Below, piece after piece: positions 43,161 through 51,800 of a DNA stretch of 64,000 nucleotides (within the stretch, counting starts at the first letter, position 1; every line of letters begins with the position of its first letter). Below the pieces are notes generated by a model that was not told the DNA's origin, made no database searches, and was given only the letters and a program-made list of their open reading frames with translations. Both the position numbers and the translations under genes were made by a program. Source of the DNA: JAWLHJ01 sp039587535 (lineage in GTDB: Bacteria; Gemmatimonadota; Gemmatimonadetes; Longimicrobiales; Gaopeijiaceae); NCBI GenBank assembly GCA_039587535.1, contig JBDHIF010000007.1, positions 62,001 through 126,000 of the forward strand. The letters are read 5' to 3'.

Positions 43161-44002
43161 CAGGGAAGCGCCAGCAAGTCGAGATGGCCCACAGTCACCT
43201 TGGCCTGCCCCATGCGGACTTCCTCTTTGCGTGCCGCCGCCCACTCGCCAATCCACGCCTCGACCTGCGGGTTCTGCTCGTGAGCGGCCGCCACCCAGCC
43301 ATCGATCAAGGAGTCGAGCAGCGGGGCATCTTCGGACCCGAGGATCCAGGGCGCCGGGACGAGCCACGTGCGCATTCCTGCCTCTCGGAAGAGCCGGTAT
43401 GCCACGGTCGCGGCCGTCGGCCCCATGGCGGAGCCGAGCCCCTTGTCTCTCATCTGGTGAGCGTTGACCAGCTCCCGCACGCGTCGGTCCTGCTCCTCCT
43501 CACCTGTGGAGCTTCCTTCCCGCGTCCAGGCCACGGTTCCGTCGTAGCTCGTTGTGAACAAGGCACCGAGCGTTCCTTGGCGGCAGGCGTCGACCACGCT
43601 TCGGATCCAGATCTCCGAAGTCAGGTCCAGGAGCGCCGCCCCCACGACAAGGTCCGCTCCGCCCACGGCTTGGAGACCTTCCCGTGCGAGGTCGCCCACG
43701 ACCCTCTTCACCGTCACGCCCTCCAGGGGCGGGTCCACGGTCGACATCAGAGCCGCGTCGTGGTCCACGAGCACCCACTCCTGGGGCCGGCCAAGCCGGG
43801 GCGCGAGGTAGCGCAAGTTGGACCCGGCTCCCGCACCCAGGTCCACGATCCGTCTCCAATCCCTGTCCCGCCACGCGTCACGCAGGGGCACCATGAGCCC
43901 CTCTGCTCGCGACCGGTGATCCACCGGCTCCCGCATCGACAGCCAGTCCAGATCGAACGTCTCACCGTTCTCCCCGCGCGGCTCCGTACCCTTCTCGCTC
44001 AT
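43160..44002 (-). CDS. SAM-dependent methyltransferase
   Basis: 280 residues. Class I methyltransferase with the SAM-binding motif VDLGAGAGSNLRYLAPRLG, followed by VLVDHDAALM. The N-terminal block LDWLSMREPVDHRSRAEGL is distinctive and not shared with general methyltransferases. The target is unknown. It overlaps the glycosyltransferase gene by four bases and UPF0104 by a few, so it belongs to the coupled minus-strand run that starts with the dehydrogenase. Confidence 0.85.
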   Translation of the reverse strand: MSEKGTEPRGENGETFDLDWLSMREPVDHRSRAEGLMVPLRDAWRDRDWRRIVDLGAGAGSNLRYLAPRLGRPQEWVLVDHDAALMSTVDPPLEGVTVKRVVGDLAREGLQAVGGADLVVGAALLDLTSEIWIRSVVDACRQGTLGALFTTSYDGTVAWTREGSSTGEEEQDRRVRELVNAHQMRDKGLGSAMGPTAATVAYRLFREAGMRTWLVPAPWILGSEDAPLLDSLIDGWVAAAHEQNPQVEAWIGEWAAARKEEVRMGQAKVTVGHLDLLALP

Positions 44003-45096
44003 GGCAGACCGGGCTGTTCCGCCACGGCGAGCCGACCCTTGGCGGCGGCGTTCACCGCCACCATGAAATCGCGGGCCGCCTCACGCCAATCCGGGAGCAT
44101 CCCGGCCACCCGTACAGCACCAGATCGAAGCGTCCCGATCCGGTCCCCTCCGTCGGCCAAGAGGGATTTGAGGGCATCAGCGAACGCATCGGCGTCGCCG
44201 GGTGGAACCAGGACACCTGCCTCGACCGGCACCGTGTACGGGATGGCTCCACCGGTCGTGCTCAGGATTGGAAGTCCCCGGGCCATGGCCTCGGTCAGGG
44301 CCATACCATATCCCTCGTAGTGAGACGCGAGAACGAACAGCGAGCTCGTCCGGTACGCTTCGTCCAAGGCGTCCCGGTCCAGCTCCCCCAGGAAATCGAC
44401 ACGTTCGCCGAGCCCGAGGTCCTGAAGACGGCGCGACACGAGCCGGGCATGGGCCGGGTCCAGCGACGCACTCCCCGCCAGCGCACACGTCCACGGAAGG
44501 GCGCGCACCCGCTCGAGCGCCTCGAGAAGCACGAGATGTCCTTTTCGCTGTGTGATCGACCCCACGCACAGCAAGCGTGGTGGCGCCCCCGGCCCCGGCC
44601 CTAAAGCCGGCTCCGCGGGCTCGGTGCCGGGCACCGCCACGTGCACGAGGCGCAGGGGCACCCCGTACGCCTCGAGCCTGGATCGGGTGAAAGGGCTCGT
44701 CACCACGACCCCTCTGCACACTGCCAGCGCCGCGCGCTCCGATTGGGCAAACCGAGTCGCCGACGCTTCCGGTAGTCCGGTCTCCTCCGCGAGTGGATGA
44801 TGCACGAGACCGACCAGGCGCAGCCGGTGGGCATGGGGTGCCAGGACCTCCGGGAGCCCTCCCCCGGCCAAGCCATCGATCACCACCGGTGCGTCGTCGG
44901 GAATACTGCCCAGGGCCCGCGCCATGCTTGTCGCAGCCATAGTGTCCGTATCCGGGAAGCTTCCGGCCAGCTCGTGAACCTCGACCCTCCAGCCAGCCGC
45001 GCGCATCTCCCCTACCATGCGGGCATCGTACACGTATCCGCCGGTGCGTTGTTCGATCGAGCCCGGTACTACGAAATGGAGGGGAGCCTCCGTCAC
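43999..45096 (-). CDS. GT4-family glycosyltransferase
   Basis: 365 residues. GT-B fold: N-terminal acceptor domain with HFVVPGSIEQRTGGYVYDARM, then C-terminal nucleotide-sugar domain with LLCVGSITQRKGHLVLLEAL and the E-x7-E motif in ASHYEGYGMALTEAMARGLPI. It transfers a sugar to an unknown acceptor in the cytoplasm. The stop and start codons overlap both neighbours, so it is made together with the pterin-synthase-like protein and the methyltransferase. Confidence 0.9.
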   Translation of the reverse strand: MTEAPLHFVVPGSIEQRTGGYVYDARMVGEMRAAGWRVEVHELAGSFPDTDTMAATSMARALGSIPDDAPVVIDGLAGGGLPEVLAPHAHRLRLVGLVHHPLAEETGLPEASATRFAQSERAALAVCRGVVVTSPFTRSRLEAYGVPLRLVHVAVPGTEPAEPALGPGPGAPPRLLCVGSITQRKGHLVLLEALERVRALPWTCALAGSASLDPAHARLVSRRLQDLGLGERVDFLGELDRDALDEAYRTSSLFVLASHYEGYGMALTEAMARGLPILSTTGGAIPYTVPVEAGVLVPPGDADAFADALKSLLADGGDRIGTLRSGAVRVAGMLPDWREAARDFMVAVNAAAKGRLAVAEQPGLP

Positions 45097-45491
45097 ACGG
45101 CCCCCTGGTAGCTGGCCCAGGCCACGTGAGATTCCCGCAGGGTGACTTCCACCGTATCGACCCCCGGGCCACCCGGGCCCAGCTCGCCGGCACGCAGGGC
45201 GTTGGCCAGACGCTGAAAGATCTCATGGGCCAGGAACTCCGTGGTCGTATTCCGCCCCTCGAACGCCTTTTCCTCGTCCAGATTGCGGTAGTCCAGCTCG
45301 GACAAGATCGCCCGCAGCACGTCCCGCCCGCGACCGATGTCGACGACGAGGCCGTCCTGGTCCAGGGCCGCGCGCCTGAAGGTGGCGTCCACGACGTAGG
45401 TGGCCCCGTGGAGCCGCTGAGCGGGTCCGAACACCTCACCCTTGAAGCTGTGAGCGATCATGAAGTGGTCACGGACGGTAAGACTGTACAC
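45093..45491 (-). CDS. 6-pyruvoyltetrahydropterin synthase/QueD-like protein with altered active site
   Basis: 132 residues from GTG 45491, with GAGGA upstream. The fold matches PTPS/QueD (DHFMIAHSF, RLHGATYVVD, NTTTEFLAHEIF, LRESHVAW), but by-eye alignment with QueD shows changes. Two zinc histidines remain (His14, His28), while the third of HGH is Ala30. The catalytic Cys is Ala24, and of the Asp-His pair only Asp67 remains, His being Tyr68. The substrate-binding Glu is kept (Glu120). It is thus unlikely to be an ordinary QueD or PTPS. It probably acts on a related pterin or pyrimidine. Confidence 0.85.
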   Translation of the reverse strand: MYSLTVRDHFMIAHSFKGEVFGPAQRLHGATYVVDATFRRAALDQDGLVVDIGRGRDVLRAILSELDYRNLDEEKAFEGRNTTTEFLAHEIFQRLANALRAGELGPGGPGVDTVEVTLRESHVAWASYQGAV

Positions 45492-45529
45492 GGCGGTTCC
45501 TCGCTTTCGAATAGGGGGTCGACTTCTTC

Positions 45530-46531
45530 TTAAGTAGCGTCCGCGGCGACATATCGGACACGGTGACACAACACGCCACCCGGATGCTCACTGACGGCGG
45601 CGAGAGCCTCGGGTAGGTCCTCGAAAGGGCTCTCCCCCGAGATGAGCGCATCCAACGCCTCCGAGCCCAGCAGTTCGAGAGCCTTCGAGAGACGGCGCCG
45701 GTGGGTCCAGCGAGGCGCGCGCGACGGCGGTAGTCGGCCCACTTGACTGCTCCTCAACGTGAGTCGCCGCGCGTGAAACGCCTCGCCCAAGGGGAGCGCG
45801 ACGGCACGTGTCCCGTACCAGCTCGCCTCGACCACCCGACCCTCAATGCCCGCAGCATCGAGCGCCGATGCAGCCCCCTCCTGAGTGCCGGTCGCATGCA
45901 CGACCACATCGGCGTGAACGTCCATTGGTACCTTGCCGAGGAGTCTCAGTCCCAGCGTCTCGGCAGCGACCCGCTTCTTCTCGTCGACATCCACCAGGAA
46001 GACCTCTGCGCCGGGGAATCCGGCCGCCAGCCAGGCCACGAGTGATCCCACCACTCCAGCGCCCACGACCACCACGCGATCGCCGGCCGACAGGTCCGAG
46101 TCCCACACCACGTTCAGCGCCGTCTCCATGTTGGCGGCGAGGACGGCGCGCTCGGAGGGAACCCCCTCGGGCACCTCGACGACCGCGCCCGCCGGTACGA
46201 CATATCGGTCCTGATGCGGGTGCAGGCAGAAGACCGTCCGACCTTCCAGGTGCTCGGCCTCGGGGGCCCGGATGACCCGCCCGACACTGCTGTAGCCGTA
46301 CTTGATCGGGCCGGGGAAAGCCCCCTCCTGAAACGGCGCCCGCATGGTGTCGTGTTGGGAGTCCGGCACCTCTCCACGGAACACGAGCGATTCGGTGCCC
46401 CGTGAGATGCCGGAGTAGAGCGCCTCCACCAAGACCTCTCCGGGGACCGGCGCTTCGATTGGGCGGTCGAGCACGACCGCGTCCCCTGGCGATCGCAACC
46501 AGAGCTGTCGGGTATGGATGGCTCCCGTCAT
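45530..46531 (-). CDS. MDR-family dehydrogenase, BchC-like
   Basis: 333 residues. Medium-chain dehydrogenase/reductase fold with the NAD(P)-binding motif VVVVGAGVVGSLVAWLAAG and VDVDEKKR. The N-terminal block LYSGISRGTESLVFRGEVP, then GPIKYGYSSVGRVI, resembles the bacteriochlorophyllide dehydrogenase BchC rather than alcohol dehydrogenases. The classical Cys and GHE zinc ligands are not seen. It heads the minus-strand run of five genes; a GAGG site lies 12 bases upstream. The substrate could be a hydroxyl on the cluster product, which is inference. Confidence 0.85.
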   Translation of the reverse strand: MTGAIHTRQLWLRSPGDAVVLDRPIEAPVPGEVLVEALYSGISRGTESLVFRGEVPDSQHDTMRAPFQEGAFPGPIKYGYSSVGRVIRAPEAEHLEGRTVFCLHPHQDRYVVPAGAVVEVPEGVPSERAVLAANMETALNVVWDSDLSAGDRVVVVGAGVVGSLVAWLAAGFPGAEVFLVDVDEKKRVAAETLGLRLLGKVPMDVHADVVVHATGTQEGAASALDAAGIEGRVVEASWYGTRAVALPLGEAFHARRLTLRSSQVGRLPPSRAPRWTHRRRLSKALELLGSEALDALISGESPFEDLPEALAAVSEHPGGVLCHRVRYVAADAT

Positions 46532-47314
46532 CTTTCACAGCCTCTTCAAACGTTGAAACGGACCGTGCCCGATCGTCTTTCCGAAACGCACCGCAGGCTG
46601 CTCCCCGATCTCGCAGCGGGAGCGGCTCTGTTGGCTGTACACACCTCGATCTGGCTCACCGCATTGGGCGCTCCGCCGGCGCACGCCTGGGCTTCCTTCC
46701 TCTCGTACGGCGCCCTCTCCGTCATCCTGCTCCTGACCGTCCCTCCCGGTCTTCCGGGTCCCGGCGCCGGCTGGGCGAATCGTGTGACGTTGTTTCGAAC
46801 CACGCTGATCCTACCCGTCGCCGCACTACTGGTGACCCCCGGATCCATCGCAGGATCCACGGCATGGGTTGCTATCGCCGTGGCTACGTTGGCGCTGGCT
46901 CTCGACGGAGTAGACGGCGCCGTAGCCCGACGGACGGGTACCGCGACCCTCTTCGGCGCCCGCTTCGACATGGAGTTGGACGCCTTCCTCATTCTTGCGT
47001 TGGCCGGCCTGGTCTGGGTGGGCACGCCGCTCGGGCCCTGGGTGCTCTGGATCGGACTAATCCGCTACGCGTTTCTCCTCGCGGGCTGGCTTTGGGCGCC
47101 CCTCCGCGCTGAGTTGCCCGGCAGCTTCCGGCGCAAAGTGGTCTGCGTGGTGCAGGTAGCCGGCTTGCTGATCGCCCTGGCGCCGCTAACGCCCACCGGG
47201 GCGGACCGGGTGGTCTGTGCCACCGCGCTGGCGCTCCTGGCCTACTCGTTCGGCGTCGATGTCCGCTGGCTGGTGCGGGGCGCCTCACGGAGCGCTGCGG
47301 TCCCCACGCGCTGA
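46514..47314 (+). CDS. CDP-alcohol phosphatidyltransferase family protein
   Basis: About 266 residues from ATG 46514; TTG 46553 and GTG 46565 are alternatives that avoid overlapping the divergent dehydrogenase start. Membrane protein with about six helices and the family active-site motif DGVDGAVARRTG...FDMELD (Asp-Gly pair, Ala-Arg, and two final Asp). The family moves a phosphatidyl or similar group from CDP-diacylglycerol to an alcohol. It is divergent from the dehydrogenase run, so probably works with it. Its end overlaps the convergent DUF4105 gene by 30 bases. Confidence 0.88.
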   Translation: MDGSRHLSQPLQTLKRTVPDRLSETHRRLLPDLAAGAALLAVHTSIWLTALGAPPAHAWASFLSYGALSVILLLTVPPGLPGPGAGWANRVTLFRTTLILPVAALLVTPGSIAGSTAWVAIAVATLALALDGVDGAVARRTGTATLFGARFDMELDAFLILALAGLVWVGTPLGPWVLWIGLIRYAFLLAGWLWAPLRAELPGSFRRKVVCVVQVAGLLIALAPLTPTGADRVVCATALALLAYSFGVDVRWLVRGASRSAAVPTR

Positions 47315-48556
47315 CGCCAGACCCTTCACGGCCTTCCAAAGGCCGAGGTGCATCGGAAGCAGGAGCGCCGTATGCACGCCGTTGGCCTGGACCGCGAAAG
47401 GAAGCAGGCCCACCACCAGACCCACGCCGGCGAGCACCGTCACCGCCAAGGCCGCCCTCGTGACCCACGCGCGCGCCGAGGGCCGCACCACCGCCAACGG
47501 GACCAGTGTCGCCACGGCGAGGGACAGTGGGTTGAGGAGAAAGAGGTTCTCGTTCCAGGCCATGAAGTGGTGGTCGGTGAACAGGACCGCGACCAATATC
47601 GAGCCCGCCAAGCCGGTGAGGCCTCCCCAAAGGCCACCCATGACGGCCAGGCCCCACCGAGCCCGCTTGGACCCACGGGCGGCCCGCGAGCCGAGTCCCG
47701 CGAACGCAGCCGCACCGAGAAGACCGATGAGCAGGTACCACGGCCACCACGTCGGGGCCTCCTCCGGCTCCTCCGCCAGTCCGGCCTCGGCGATCACTGC
47801 CTCGGAGATCACGAGCGGGCGTTGGCCGCCGGACCCGTCGTCCACCTGCACGTCCCGCAGTGCATCGCGGACGGTCATGGGAATGAACATCTCGGCCCAC
47901 ACCGTGATCGGCTGATCTCCGGGAGACCCCAGAAGGAGGTCCATTCCGGTGTATAGCGCGGGATCGGGTCGGGTCAGTCGCCTGGTGTGATCCCGGTACG
48001 ACGTCCCCGTAGGGAGGGCCCCGAACTGATCGAAAAGCGCGCCACCCAGCACTTGGTCCAGGAGGTCCCTTACCCTGGTAGAACAGTTGTCGAGGAAATA
48101 GTCGTAGTAGTACTCCCGGTTCTCCGGGAGGGCGTTGCGTTCCGCGAAGTCACGTAGCGCGAGCTTCTGTGCCGCGCTGAGCGCCAACTCCTGAGAAACG
48201 ATCTCTCGGCCCGCCGCGCGGTACAGGTCCAACATGGGCTGCGTTGCGAACGGCGCCATCATGTAGAGCATCTCCCCGCGCAGGAACCGGGGGATGAAAT
48301 CCTCCTGCTGGAAGTCGAAGATGCCCCAGTTGTAAGACGCGTCGTATCCCGTTCGGGTATCGACGACCCGGATCGCGTTGTGGCCGAAACGCTCCCACAC
48401 GGCTTCGCCCGGTCCGATGGTGATGAGCCAGACGCGGAGCTCCGAGCCCGGCTCCTGCGCGCCCGTACCTGCCCCAACGGTGATGAATGCGAGGGGAAGC
48501 CACACGGCCAACGTCCAAAGGCGCCGGCGCAGCCGAGCACGGGAGGTTCGCGCCAT
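47285..48556 (-). CDS. DUF4105 membrane protein
   Basis: 423 residues from ATG 48556, overlapping the stop of the E1 gene by four bases. A signal-anchor (LWTLAVWLPLAFITVGAGTGA) precedes a periplasmic DUF4105 domain (WERFGHNAIRV, YNWGIFDFQQEDFIPRFLRG, NCSTRVRDLLD), and six C-terminal membrane helices follow. DUF4105 includes part of lacto-N-biosidase-associated proteins and is of unknown function; an NlpC-like cysteine peptidase fold has been suggested. Co-transcribed with the 2-oxoacid dehydrogenase by overlap only. Confidence 0.85.
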   Translation of the reverse strand: MARTSRARLRRRLWTLAVWLPLAFITVGAGTGAQEPGSELRVWLITIGPGEAVWERFGHNAIRVVDTRTGYDASYNWGIFDFQQEDFIPRFLRGEMLYMMAPFATQPMLDLYRAAGREIVSQELALSAAQKLALRDFAERNALPENREYYYDYFLDNCSTRVRDLLDQVLGGALFDQFGALPTGTSYRDHTRRLTRPDPALYTGMDLLLGSPGDQPITVWAEMFIPMTVRDALRDVQVDDGSGGQRPLVISEAVIAEAGLAEEPEEAPTWWPWYLLIGLLGAAAFAGLGSRAARGSKRARWGLAVMGGLWGGLTGLAGSILVAVLFTDHHFMAWNENLFLLNPLSLAVATLVPLAVVRPSARAWVTRAALAVTVLAGVGLVVGLLPFAVQANGVHTALLLPMHLGLWKAVKGLASARGDRSAP

Positions 48557-50793
48557 CAGGTCGCCGCGCCCTGTACCACCGCCAGAGCCGCGCGCACGAT
48601 ATCCTCGGGCTGAACGAGCACCGTGTCCGCCGCAGGCCCGAGCGGGACGAACGAGTCCGGAGCGCGCACGGATCTGAGCGCACCCCCGTAGCCGCTCTCG
48701 GCAAGGTCCGCCACCACCGCCTCGGCTATCCCACCGCCAGTTCGGCGGCACTCGTCCACGACCAGCACCGCCGACGCCGACGCGGCCTCGCGACGGATCG
48801 CATCGAACGGCAACGGGTTGAGCCATCGCAGGTCAAGGACACGGGCGTCGACACCGTGTTTCGACGCCAGCTCGGCCCGTGCTCTCAGGCTCATGTGGAG
48901 CCCGTTCGCGTAGGAGACGATGAGAAGCTGCCCCTCGCCATACTGGCCGACCTCTCCGGGCAGCAGAACCTCGCCGGGTGAGGGATAGTCGAAGAGCCAC
49001 GCTTCGTCACCCTCCTCGAGAAGATCCCGCTGATGGTAGAGGGCGATGGGCTCGAGGAACGCCACGACCCTGCCGCATTCACGGGCTAAGGCGAGACACC
49101 CGCGCATCATCCGCACGGCGTCGTCACCGCGGCTTGGGACCGCGATGAGGAGCCCCGGGATATCGCGAAGCCCGCCGATGGAGTTGTCGTTGTGGAAGTG
49201 TCCTCCGAACCCCTTCTGATAGGCGAGTCCCGCGATGCGGACCACCATGGGATTGCTGAACTGCCCATTGCTGAAGAACTGGAGCGAAGATGCCTCACCC
49301 CGAAGCTGATCCACGGCGTTGTGCACATACGCCAGATACTGGATCTCCGGAACCGGCAGCAGTCCGAGAAGCCCCGAGCCCTGCGCAAGCCCGAGAATGG
49401 AAGTCTCGTCCAGATGCGTATCGAACACCCTGCTCTGGCCGAAACGCTTCTGCAGCCCCGCGGTCACGTAATAGACGCCACCCTTACGCCCCACGTCCTC
49501 GCCGAACACCAACACCTCGGGACGCTTGAGCATCTCGTCGGCCAGGCCGGCGCTGATGTGGGCGGCCATGGTCCGCTTCACGGGAGCCGTCACCTCCTCC
49601 GGCAGTTCCCCGTCCCAGAAGACCTTGCGACGCTCCTCGGGAACGGACACCTCCGCCGAGCTCCTGACGCGCGGCTCGTCGTACGGAGCCAGGGGTGCCA
49701 TGACACGTTCAGCGGAATCCAGATGTCCACGCGACGCGGCCTCCTCACCGGCCGCGCGCATACGCTGGGCGGTAGCGGCGACCAGAGCGGCCAGGTCTTC
49801 GGGTCCCGCCACGCCCAGCTCGATGAGGCGGCGGGCGTTGCGGAGCAAGGGATCCTGTGCCTCTGTGGCCTCGATCTCCTGACGAGACCGGTAGGCGGTC
49901 TCGATGTCGCTCCCGGCGTGGCCCCATAGCCTCACCGTGACCAACCGCAGGAACGTCGGCGCCCGCGTGGACCGGCACAGCTGGATGGCGTGCTCCACGC
50001 TGTCCCAGACCTCGTCCAGGTCCCCATCGGCTTCCACATATTTCATGTGGAGGTGTCCACCGAAACTCTCCCGGATCCACCGCCGTGGGGTGTCGGTGCT
50101 GATGCCCAGTCCGTTGTCTTCGCACACGAAGAGAATCGGCATGGGATTGCCTCGCCGGCTTCCGTACCGCGCCGCCTGGAAGCCAGTCAGGGCCGTGGCG
50201 TGGTTCGCCGACGCGTCGCCGAAGGTGCAGCAGACCACTGCGTCTTCCGGGATTCCCGGATCGAGCTCCATTCGCCGGGCCCGCCCCAGGGCGAAGGCCG
50301 TGCCCACTGCCTTGGGTAAGTGCGACGCGATGGTGCTGGTTTGCGGCGGGACCCAGAGCGCCCGGCTTCCCCACACCTTGTGGCGCCCCTCCGCCGTCGG
50401 GTCGTCCTCGCTCGCGCAGACCGACAACATCGTGTCGAAGGCCATGTCCAGCTCCGGCAGCTTCCGGCCCCGAGCCATCATGAGTCCGCCCGACCGATAG
50501 TGGAGGAAACACGGATCCGTGATCCGGAGGAGCGTTCCGACGACCGCGTTCTGCTCGTGGCCCGCCGACGAGATCGTATAGAAGCTCCGACCGGTCGACT
50601 TGAGACGACGGGCTTCCACATCGGCCATTCTGCTGAGGAGCTGATCCTCGTAGATGCCCAGCGCCAGACGTCCCGTGAGGGTTGTTCCGTGCCGGACCGG
50701 CTCGTCGGCGCCCACGCGGCGGTCGACGTTGGGCGCTTCAGAGAGGAACCGCTCGAGGTTCCCCTGTACGATCGATACCCGGTCCAAGCTCAT
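48556..50793 (-). CDS. Fused E1 alpha/beta subunits of a branched-chain 2-oxoacid dehydrogenase type
   Basis: 745 residues from ATG 50793. The N-terminal half is E1-alpha: ThDP motif TFGDASANHATALTGFQA and CEDNGLGIST, with WGHAGSDIE. The C-terminal half, from about residue 400, is E1-beta: VLVFGEDVGRKGGVYYVT, DETSILGLAQGSGLLG, GFGGHFHNDNSIGGL and LDLRWLNPLPFD. Most organisms encode these as two proteins. The enzyme decarboxylates 2-oxoacids and passes the acyl group to a lipoyl E2. No E2 or E3 gene lies nearby. ATGA overlap with the lipoprotein gene upstream. Confidence 0.9.
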   Translation of the reverse strand: MSLDRVSIVQGNLERFLSEAPNVDRRVGADEPVRHGTTLTGRLALGIYEDQLLSRMADVEARRLKSTGRSFYTISSAGHEQNAVVGTLLRITDPCFLHYRSGGLMMARGRKLPELDMAFDTMLSVCASEDDPTAEGRHKVWGSRALWVPPQTSTIASHLPKAVGTAFALGRARRMELDPGIPEDAVVCCTFGDASANHATALTGFQAARYGSRRGNPMPILFVCEDNGLGISTDTPRRWIRESFGGHLHMKYVEADGDLDEVWDSVEHAIQLCRSTRAPTFLRLVTVRLWGHAGSDIETAYRSRQEIEATEAQDPLLRNARRLIELGVAGPEDLAALVAATAQRMRAAGEEAASRGHLDSAERVMAPLAPYDEPRVRSSAEVSVPEERRKVFWDGELPEEVTAPVKRTMAAHISAGLADEMLKRPEVLVFGEDVGRKGGVYYVTAGLQKRFGQSRVFDTHLDETSILGLAQGSGLLGLLPVPEIQYLAYVHNAVDQLRGEASSLQFFSNGQFSNPMVVRIAGLAYQKGFGGHFHNDNSIGGLRDIPGLLIAVPSRGDDAVRMMRGCLALARECGRVVAFLEPIALYHQRDLLEEGDEAWLFDYPSPGEVLLPGEVGQYGEGQLLIVSYANGLHMSLRARAELASKHGVDARVLDLRWLNPLPFDAIRREAASASAVLVVDECRRTGGGIAEAVVADLAESGYGGALRSVRAPDSFVPLGPAADTVLVQPEDIVRAALAVVQGAAT

Positions 50794-51626
50794 GCGCCCC
50801 CCTGGAGCTGCTCGGCGGCGCGCAACCCCGCGGACCGCACGGCCCGCGCCACCGCCAGCGTGTAACTGTCCACGAACCACTGCCCCTCTTCCGATGCGTA
50901 CTCTGCCGTCGCACGACGAATCAGTTGGTCGGGCGCCGGGGCGTAACCATGGAGCAGCCGTATGACCCCCGCGCCGTGGCTGTTGACCTGCGCGAGCTCG
51001 AGCTCGTCTCCCGATAGTGGCTCAAAGGGGCCCACGGTGCCCGGGCGCATGGCGTCCACGACGCTATAAGACGCTTCCCGCAGCGCCTCCTGTACCAGGA
51101 CGAAGAAGAGACCTTCCCCTCTGGCTTCCCCCCAGGCCGAGACGAGCTGGATGCGAGCCTCCGAGGGCGGCTCGTCAGTCATCTCCGCGGCGTACTCCTG
51201 CAGGCTCTGCTCCGGCTCGTACTCCTCTCCGATCCGTCGCACGGCGGCGGTCGCCCCACCTTCCATCCACTCGAGCACGCGCGTCGTGGCTTCCAGAGTG
51301 GCCTCGGCGAGGAGCTCGTCGTGTACGTCCGCCCTGAGCGACCCGTAGTCGAAGGCTGAATAGACGGCATCGACGAGGTCTTCCAACTCGGCGTCGCTGG
51401 GGTCCCCGATCATGATCGCCACCTGGCGGGTGAATGCTCTGGCGCGGGCCCCGAGCACCCCTTCCAGTTCCGAGAGCTCGAGGAGCCGGTGCAAATTCGC
51501 GGAGAGCGCCTCGCCCTCCGGTGGTGGTTCCGGAGCAGGGAGCGACGACCCACCGCCGCAGGCCGCGAATACGGCCAGAAGCGGGAGCGCCGACGAGAGC
51601 TTCCACCTTTGCATACGAGTACCCAT
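50790..51626 (-). CDS. Lipoprotein, mostly helical, unknown function
   Basis: 278 residues. A signal peptide with lipobox (LPLLAVFAAC) followed by a Pro-rich spacer, then a Glu/Ala/Leu-rich helical domain (LHRLLELSELEGVLGARARA, DAVYSAFDYGSLRADVHDEL). DUF2059-like composition is possible but I cannot confirm the family. It begins a run with the E1 fusion and DUF4105 genes. A 174-base region upstream is shared with the divergent acylase gene and shows nothing distinct. Confidence 0.75.
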   Translation of the reverse strand: MGTRMQRWKLSSALPLLAVFAACGGGSSLPAPEPPPEGEALSANLHRLLELSELEGVLGARARAFTRQVAIMIGDPSDAELEDLVDAVYSAFDYGSLRADVHDELLAEATLEATTRVLEWMEGGATAAVRRIGEEYEPEQSLQEYAAEMTDEPPSEARIQLVSAWGEARGEGLFFVLVQEALREASYSVVDAMRPGTVGPFEPLSGDELELAQVNSHGAGVIRLLHGYAPAPDQLIRRATAEYASEEGQWFVDSYTLAVARAVRSAGLRAAEQLQGGA

Positions 51627-51800
51627 TTGGACGGAGCCTTGAAGTGTGCGAGAACCTTACCCAAGGCGCTCCGACTGCGACACCCCGAAACACAGGAGGA
51701 CGGCCGGGGCGACGAATTCCCATACGCTCGGCGAGGTAGCCGTCCCCCGGGCACCTCCCTTAAGATGCGAGCTCCGATGCCTGTCTAGTACCTGTCCCGG

